10,905 bases of DNA, taken from contig CBDVCD010000101.1 of assembly GCA_965372385.1 (NCBI GenBank), positions 1 to 10,905 on the forward strand, written 5' to 3'. Made by a program: the position numbers and the translations under genes. Below the pieces are notes generated by a model. That model saw only the letters and a program-made list of their open reading frames with translations. It made no database searches and was not told the origin of the DNA. This document shows, one piece after another, positions 1-3,514 of this stretch. This DNA comes from JASJBU01 sp965372385. GTDB lineage: Bacteria; Pseudomonadota; Gammaproteobacteria; Chromatiales; Chromatiaceae. Positions within the stretch are counted from its first letter, which is position 1, and every line of letters starts with the position of its first letter.

Positions 1-270
1 CAGCTTCTGCGCGAGGCCCACCGGGAAGATAACCTGGAACAGGTCATGTGCCGCAACCTGGTCAGTGTGGACTGGCAGGGATATCTCTATGATTGTGACT
101 TCAACCAGCAACTCGGCCTGCCGCTTGGCATGGAAGGCCATCCCCGGTTGCACATCAGTGAGGTAACCGCCGACGCTCTGGAGGGTCGATCGATCCAGAT
201 AGCGGATCACTGTTACGGCTGCACCGCCGGCCAGGGTTCCAGCTGCGGTGGTGCGCTCGGCGATGAGTAG
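1..270 (+). CDS. arsS: Arsenosugar biosynthesis radical SAM protein ArsS-like, C-terminal end (partial)
   Basis: The reading frame is open from base 1 and stops with TAG at 268-270, so only the last 89 residues are present. The tail resembles the C-terminal DUF3641 region of ArsS-type radical SAM/Cys-rich proteins: MCRNLVSVDWQGYLYDCDFN, then a closing cysteine cluster HCYGCTAGQGSSCGG. In ArsS this region follows the radical SAM CxxxCxxC domain, which would lie upstream of the window. Characterised ArsS enzymes attach a 5'-deoxyadenosyl group to a dimethylated arsenical during arsenosugar synthesis; the reaction is known for the family and only inferred here. The gene is followed by a 53-bp repeat and an intrinsic terminator, so it probably ends its transcription unit. 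The internal ATG at 46 is not a credible start because homology extends upstream of it. The family call is fairly secure; in vivo function is not. Confidence 0.82.
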   Translation, partial: QLLREAHREDNLEQVMCRNLVSVDWQGYLYDCDFNQQLGLPLGMEGHPRLHISEVTADALEGRSIQIADHCYGCTAGQGSSCGGALGDE

Positions 271-286
271 GCCACGGCCATCAGCT

Positions 287-339
287 AGACGATTAGCGAT
301 ACTTGCCGCGACGCGACGTAGGTCGCCAATTACCTAAAA
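287..339. repeat. 53-bp direct repeat, copy 1
   Basis: This segment recurs at 1431-1483 in the same orientation with 3 mismatches in 53 (positions 300, 316 and 334 here). It contains a short hairpin, GCGAC-GTAG-GTCGC, at 313-326. In the other copy the stem base A at 316 is G, which still pairs with T as a wobble, so the fold is retained. This copy lies between the arsS stop and its terminator. The two copies bracket about 1.1 kb of AT-rich sequence. Confidence 0.85.
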
Positions 340-345
340 ACTCTG

Positions 346-372
346 ACCACGCCCTCAGGGCGTGGTTTTTTT
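346..372 (+). terminator. Intrinsic terminator after arsS
   Basis: A perfect 9-bp stem (346-354 with 358-366, ACCACGCCC / GGGCGTGGT) closes a 3-base TCA loop. It runs directly into seven T residues at 366-372. Its position 75 bases after the arsS stop makes it the likely end of that transcript. Confidence 0.9.
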
Positions 373-519
373 CATTCGTCAATAAAATATACCTATAGAT
401 ACATAAATTTTAATAGATATTATTGATCACGTAGCATGGTTTTTTGATCTAGGATTATTTTGTGGGCACAAGCAGGTTTGTTGCTGGGATATGAATATCA
501 TTCAAGAGGAGGTATTTAT

Positions 520-762
520 ATGCAAGATACTACTACGCAAAACAAAAAGCTCCCCTATAGCTGTATTGTGCTATGTGTGTCCCTAGGCGGTGCTTCGCTT
601 ATGCTAGTACTCATTTATTCACTCTATAGCATGGGTTATTTCTCTGCTGAGACAGCTATATGGGCAGCAATTAGTGTATTTATTGTGGCTGCTACCTATG
701 AGTCTTTTCTGGTGTCCATAATGACAAGACACATGATCAATAGGCTTTCAAAAGAGTCATAG
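520..762 (+). CDS. Small two-helix membrane protein, unknown function
   Basis: I do not recognise this 80-residue protein. The start chosen is ATG at 520, because a strong AGAGGAGG ribosome binding site lies at 505-512 with 7 bases of spacing. A longer version from TTG at 460 lacks such a site. Two hydrophobic stretches are visible, at about residues 12-35 (SCIVLCVSLGGASLMLVLIY) and about 44-65 (AETAIWAAISVFIVAATYES). They are separated by a short polar turn and followed by a basic tail (TRHMINRLSKES), suggesting a helical hairpin in the inner membrane. The gene is AT-rich, lies alone between an upstream terminator and a transposase remnant, and sits inside the segment bracketed by the 53-bp repeats. 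Helix length and the ribosome binding site support a real gene, but no function can be assigned. Confidence 0.6.
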   Translation: MQDTTTQNKKLPYSCIVLCVSLGGASLMLVLIYSLYSMGYFSAETAIWAAISVFIVAATYESFLVSIMTRHMINRLSKES

Positions 763-818
763 ACTCTAATTGATATCGGATGACGGCTATCTCGCAGTAA
801 TCCTGGTCCTGCATAAAT

Positions 819-1085
819 ATGTTGAAGTTTCTGAGCGCGGACATGACCGTGAACCTTGCTTCCTTGGCGAGGATGACTATGCCTGCCCCTATTTTGGGGA
901 AAGATAACAAAGCAAGACAGGTTGCCTACAGGCGCCTTTCACGCACCGCCTTAGACAAGGAAACTGTCAACGAGATACGACTGGCGCTTGGACAGAACCA
1001 GCCACTGGGTAATTCACCTTTCTATGCCAAAATTGAGGCAATGACTGCCAGCGACGGGAGCCTAGCCCGGAAATTTCACCCGTGA
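819..1085 (+). pseudogene. RAYT (REP-associated tyrosine transposase) C-terminal remnant, copy 1
   Basis: The translation from about 834 resembles the C-terminal third of RAYT/Y1 transposases: the stretch AYRRLSRTALDKETVNEIRL, then GQNQPLGNSPFYAKIEAMTA. In the family this follows the catalytic HUH motif and tyrosine, and reads like YRxLFxxxLDxxxxxEIRxAxxxxxPLGxxxFxxxIE. No HUH motif or catalytic Tyr helix is present upstream, so it is a fragment and cannot be active. The last residues (SLARKFHP) and the TGA lie in an inverted-repeat arm (1063-1083), meaning a separate element interrupts the natural C-terminus. Bases 834-1010 align with 2892-3071 with 11 mismatches and one 3-base gap. The family call comes from remembered sequence pattern, not a search. 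Confidence 0.68.
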
Positions 1086-1312
1086 ACGTGATGATCGTGC
1101 CGAGATCGTTGTTCAGAGGTGGATTTTCGATTGAATCAATAGCCAAAGCTATTGATGATTGAGAAAATACCAGCTCTGGGCGACGAGATCGGTACGAGGG
1201 CGCGTTCAGCATTCTACGGTTACACTCTGCACTTTGCTAATATTCAAATAATTTCTATATAACACTAATAGTTAGTTAATATTTTCAGCGAACGGGTGAA
1301 TTTTTCGGGCTA
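1063..1312. mobile_element. MITE-like element of about 250 bp with 21-bp inverted ends
   Basis: The 21 bases at 1063-1083 (core TAGCCCGGAAATTTCACCCG) are matched in inverted orientation at 1292-1312 with 19 of 21 identities. The roughly 208 bases between hold no convincing gene. The left end supplies the stop codon of the RAYT remnant. No clear target-site duplication is visible at the outer edges (GAGCC on the left, AACCA on the right), so it may be an old insertion or an IS remnant with internal deletion. I cannot name the parent transposon. Confidence 0.55.
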
Positions 1313-1430
1313 AACCACGCGGCAGACCGAGGCTACGGAAAGATGACCTGTCATCGTATGATGCAGGCAATATGCTAAGCAAAAATAGCTTATACTTGAT
1401 GTGACGAAGTTTTTTTCAGCCAACTAGAAA
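1313..1430. other. Non-coding stretch between inverted-repeat element and second 53-bp repeat
   Basis: I see no gene, strong hairpin or confident promoter here. It forms the right part of the repeat-bracketed AT-rich segment and leads directly into the second 53-bp repeat, just upstream of the DUF454 gene. Confidence 0.4.
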
Positions 1431-1483
1431 AGACGATTAGCGACACTTGCCGCGACGCGGCGTAGGTCGCCAATTATCTAAAA
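1431..1483. repeat. 53-bp direct repeat, copy 2
   Basis: This is the second copy of the 287-339 repeat, 50 of 53 bases identical and in the same orientation. It ends 5 bases before the ATG of the DUF454 gene, so it occupies the position normally used for a leader and ribosome binding site. Its hairpin (1457-1470, GCGGC-GTAG-GTCGC) keeps pairing through a G-T wobble. Confidence 0.85.
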
Positions 1484-1488
1484 TTAGA

Positions 1489-1914
1489 ATGAAAAGAACG
1501 CTTTTGCTCATCGCCGGTTGCTTGTCGCTCCTCTTAGGCCTGATAGGCATCCTGTTGCCCCTGTTGCCGACAACCCCCTTTCTGCTCTTGGCGGCCTTCT
1601 GTTTTTCCCGCAGTTCCACCCGCCTGCATCGCTGGCTCTGCACTCATCCATGGTTCGGGCCACCCATTCAGCAGTGGCAGGAGACCCACAGCGTAAATCG
1701 CAGCACCAAGACCAAGGCCCTTTTTCTGATACTGTTTTCCTTCACCCTAACCCTGATCCTGGCCCCCATGCCCCTGATTGGCAAGGGTTCACTGCTACTG
1801 CTGGCGCTGGTGCTGATGTGGATGGTGGCAAGGTTGCCGGAAAAGTCTCAGACAAATGCGGCTGGGAACATCCGTCATGATCCACCCGCCTCACCCACCG
1901 AGGAGGGTCCTTGA
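1489..1914 (+). CDS. ybaN: DUF454 family inner-membrane protein (YbaN-like)
   Basis: The 141-residue product has the features of the DUF454/YbaN family: an N-terminal hydrophobic hairpin with the family-typical LLPLLPTTPFLLLAAFCFSR (about residues 22-41), then RLHRWLCTHPWFGPPIQQWQ, and a second hydrophobic pair at about residues 74-112. E. coli YbaN is of similar length; the extra C-terminal 25 residues here are polar and Pro-rich. The role of the family is not firmly established. The start is ATG 1489, where homology begins; TTG 1447 lies inside the 53-bp repeat and is less likely. No Shine-Dalgarno sequence is evident before ATG 1489, because the repeat reaches to within 5 bases of it. The stop codon overlaps the start of a truncated DUF523 gene (TTGA), suggesting the two were once a translationally coupled pair. 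Confidence 0.85.
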   Translation: MKRTLLLIAGCLSLLLGLIGILLPLLPTTPFLLLAAFCFSRSSTRLHRWLCTHPWFGPPIQQWQETHSVNRSTKTKALFLILFSFTLTLILAPMPLIGKGSLLLLALVLMWMVARLPEKSQTNAAGNIRHDPPASPTEEGP

Positions 1915-2042
1915 CCCACAACGGCCAGACACTTCCAAAAGTCGGCGTCAGCGCCTGCCTGCTTGACCACCAGGTCCGTTACGATGTCGGCCATGAGCGA
2001 AATCAGTTTCTCACGGGGAAATTGAACAAACTTACTGCATGA
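1911..2042 (+). pseudogene. Truncated DUF523 (YbbK-like) gene, N-terminal 43 codons
   Basis: A TTG start at 1911 overlaps the DUF454 stop and is preceded by AGGAGG at 1901-1906. The product contains LPKVGVSACLLDHQVRYDVG followed by HERNQFLTGKL, which matches the characteristic N-terminus of DUF523 proteins (VGVSACLLGxxVRYDGGHKR). Intact members are at least about 150 residues, and some carry a C-terminal DUF1722 domain. Here the frame ends after 43 codons at TGA 2040-2042, just before a palindromic repeat, and no continuation of the family is visible downstream. Substitutions at otherwise invariant positions (LLDHQ for LLGxx, DVGHE for DGGHK) also suggest decay. The initiation signals remain intact, so a short peptide might still be made. 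Confidence 0.65.
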
Positions 2043-2053
2043 GCTTCAGTATA

Positions 2054-2079
2054 GGTTCCCACGGAGGACCGTGGGAACC
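2054..2079. repeat. Perfect palindrome (11-bp stem, 4-base loop)
   Basis: GGTTCCCACGG at 2054-2064 is fully complementary to 2069-2079 around an AGGA loop. It resembles a family of GTTCCCACG-type intergenic palindromes common in Gammaproteobacteria (recalled, not searched). It lies exactly at the junction between two unrelated truncated genes. No T-run follows, so it is more likely a dispersed repeat than a terminator. Confidence 0.75.
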
Positions 2080-2265
2080 AGTCAACCGGTCATATTCACT
2101 CTCTTAGCGCTAATTGCATTCGCGGAAAATTCTGCGTTTTGCCGCTTAGCACTGGGTTCAAAAACCATTGATACTTCAAGCTTTACCGTTATACGTTTAC
2201 TCTCCTGCGCCCCTGTTCTTTTGGCTCTATTATTCTTGTTTCTTGATGCCTTCCAAATATCCTAA
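2080..2265 (+). pseudogene. Truncated EamA/DMT-family transporter, N-terminal fragment
   Basis: The frame reads PVIFTLLALIAFAENSAFCR followed by LALGSKTIDTSSFTVIRLLS. This matches the first one to two helices of drug/metabolite (EamA) transporters, which typically begin FTLLALxAFAxNSxLCRLALG...IDxxSFTxIRLLSG. Intact members have about 10 helices and 280-300 residues. Here similarity fades after about 2235 and a stop occurs at 2263-2265. No natural ATG is present: the only upstream start is a GTG at 2071 within the palindrome. The 5' end has therefore been replaced by the repeat and the 3' part is lost. It is a relic without plausible transport activity. Confidence 0.7.
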
Positions 2266-2449
2266 TTGAAATACAAATGAAACTACTTGTTACATATTTA
2301 CTCAATATGGAAAATTGTTGGTAACAGATATCGGTTAGAATTATTTTCAATGTAAATTGCCAACGGACAAGGAGGTGATACACAGCTTAATCCAATCAAT
2401 GGTAAGTTATTTTTTTAATCTTAACTGATATGTTCAAGGAGAAAGAGAC
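2266..2449 (+). promoter_or_regulatory. AT-rich leader region upstream of the small secreted protein gene
   Basis: This 184-base stretch has no convincing gene. It contains AAGGAGGTGAT at 2369-2379, a near-perfect match to the ideal Shine-Dalgarno sequence. The nearest ATG (2399) lies 23 bases downstream and opens only a 9-codon frame. A second site, AAGGAGA at about 2437-2443, properly serves the ATG at 2450. Any promoter should lie here, but I cannot pick -35 and -10 boxes with confidence. Confidence 0.35.
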
Positions 2450-2707
2450 ATGAAAAAATTATATATCATTTTAATTACTGTATTGTTTGCAGTTACATCT
2501 TCGATCGGATTTGCCGCAGGTGGTCACCACGGTGGAGGCTCAGTTCATGTAGGCTCGGAAGGTGTCACTGGAGCACCCTTTAACACGCCAAGGGGCTTTG
2601 GTGAGGAGGCATTTCAAGACGCGACTCATATGTTCAACGATGCGGCTCCAGGCGCGTGGAGCAATGATCCTGAGCCTGGTAAAGATAAACCTTCGCCTGA
2701 TAAATAA
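2450..2707 (+). CDS. Small secreted His/Gly-rich protein, unknown function
   Basis: The 85-residue product begins with a clear Sec signal peptide: basic MKK, a hydrophobic core LYIILITVLFAVTSSI, and a likely cleavage after GFA at about residue 22. The mature protein would begin AGGHHGGGSVHVGSEG, a histidine- and glycine-rich stretch that could bind a metal ion, though this is inference from composition only. The rest is acidic and Pro/Asp-rich toward the C-terminus (NDPEPGKDKPSPDK) and has no cysteines after the signal. The ATG at 2450 is preceded by AAGGAGA with good spacing, and a hairpin follows the stop by 26 bases, so it looks like a single-gene transcription unit. I do not recognise a family. 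The intact signals make it more credible than the broken genes around it. Confidence 0.72.
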   Translation: MKKLYIILITVLFAVTSSIGFAAGGHHGGGSVHVGSEGVTGAPFNTPRGFGEEAFQDATHMFNDAAPGAWSNDPEPGKDKPSPDK

Positions 2708-2732
2708 AAGAAACACTTAGACGCATCGCATA

Positions 2733-2764
2733 AACAAGCGGGCTCACTACGGGCCCGCATTGTT
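2733..2764 (+). terminator. Probable terminator hairpin after the small secreted protein gene
   Basis: AACAAGCGGGC (2733-2743) pairs with 2753-2764 with a single bulged A at 2759, around a 9-base loop. The following sequence is only moderately T-rich (TGTTGTCTTC), so termination strength is uncertain. Its position 26 bases past the stop codon supports the call. Confidence 0.55.
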
Positions 2765-2784
2765 GTCTTCTGAAAGTGGAAAGC

Positions 2785-2820
2785 GGAGTTAAATGGAGTT
2801 AAAGGGGCCAGACTCGATTG
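2785..2820. repeat. REP-like leader of a RAYT relic, with tandem GGAGTTAAA
   Basis: GGAGTTAAA occurs twice in tandem (2785-2793 and 2795-2803), followed by GGGGCCAGACTCGATTG (2804-2820). Sequences like GGGGTCAGACTCGA commonly border RAYT genes in Gammaproteobacteria (recalled pattern). Here it precedes the second RAYT remnant by about 50 bases, consistent with the two ends of an internally deleted RAYT unit. Confidence 0.45.
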
Positions 2821-2870
2821 TTTCTGCTACAGCTAAATTATACCTCGTCGTCCCCGTATCCACCTTGATG

Positions 2871-3092
2871 GAGTACCCACGCACATCGTACAGCGCGGAC
2901 ATGACCGCGAATCTTGCTTCCTTGGCGAGGATGACTACTATGCCTACCCCCATTTTGGGGAAAGATAACAAAGTAAGACAGGTTGCCTACAGGCGCCTTT
3001 TACGCACAGCCTTGGACAAGGAAACTGTCAGCGAGATACGACTGGCGGTTGGACAGAACCAGCCACCGGGTCTGTTTATTGGGCTGTCGTAA
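2871..3092 (+). pseudogene. RAYT transposase C-terminal remnant, copy 2
   Basis: The frame reads EYPRTSYSADMTANLASLAR, then PTPILGKDNKVRQVAYRRLL and TALDKETVSEIRLAVGQNQP. This resembles the RAYT segment (W-SSY..., ...LG-D...RQ-YR-LF, LD---EIR-A--QNQPLG) following the catalytic domain. The HUH motif and catalytic tyrosine are absent, and similarity breaks off at PPG, after which the frame runs into unrelated sequence and stops at 3090-3092. It aligns to 834-1010 with about 94% identity over 177 bases; nine of eleven differences are transitions. A 3-base insertion (ACT, around 2936) separates the two. Compared with copy 1 it keeps slightly more at its 5' end and less at its 3' end, so neither derives simply from the other as they stand. 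Confidence 0.66.
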
Positions 3093-3514
3093 GATGCATA
3101 GATGACGATATTTTTTACACTGACTCTATCGTTTACTTCCCCGAGTTTGACCTTTAATGCCGGTATGCATTGTTCTATTCATATTCTGCGCTCTGGCTTC
3201 GCATAAAAACCCTTGCCTCGTCACTTAAGCCATGGATATATCAAGTAATTTTTTATTGCTCTGAGCTGATTTATCTCCACCTCTGCTGCTGTCGGATTAA
3301 CTTACAATTTTTCCTTGAGTTTATCCATGAACGCATAATATCCAACCAACTCATTGAATTACTTTAATAATTACAATTTGGTGTAGAGCTTGCTTCGCAT
3401 GCTGCGACCCTGCCCTGATCTGGTGTTGATCAACCATCTAGGGCAACTGGTAATTGCCGGTCCTTAGCAGCAGTGCCAGTCATTTTTCGCGACAAACAGC
3501 AGGTGGCGCAAACA
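3093..3514. other. Intergenic region upstream of the metalloprotease, no gene seen
   Basis: About 420 bases, AT-rich to about 3400 and then more GC-balanced. Open frames here have no ribosome binding sites and no recognisable protein character. The promoter of the downstream metalloprotease gene should lie in the right-hand part, but I see no box pair good enough to name. Confidence 0.4.

Noticed and set aside
967..1212. Minus-strand open frame across the RAYT remnant and inverted-repeat element
   Set aside because: It spans two unrelated repeat units and is antisense to the better-supported RAYT frame.
287..1483. CRISPR-like direct repeats
   Set aside because: Only two copies exist, more than 1 kb apart, with no regular spacers and no cas genes.
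2054..2079. Palindrome as an intrinsic terminator
   Set aside because: No T-run follows on either strand, and it sits at a junction between truncated genes, which fits a dispersed repeat better.
3170..3367. Hydrophobic 65-codon open frame in the intergenic region
   Set aside because: AT-rich composition yields hydrophobic codons by chance; no ribosome binding site, no family resemblance and no coherent helix pattern.
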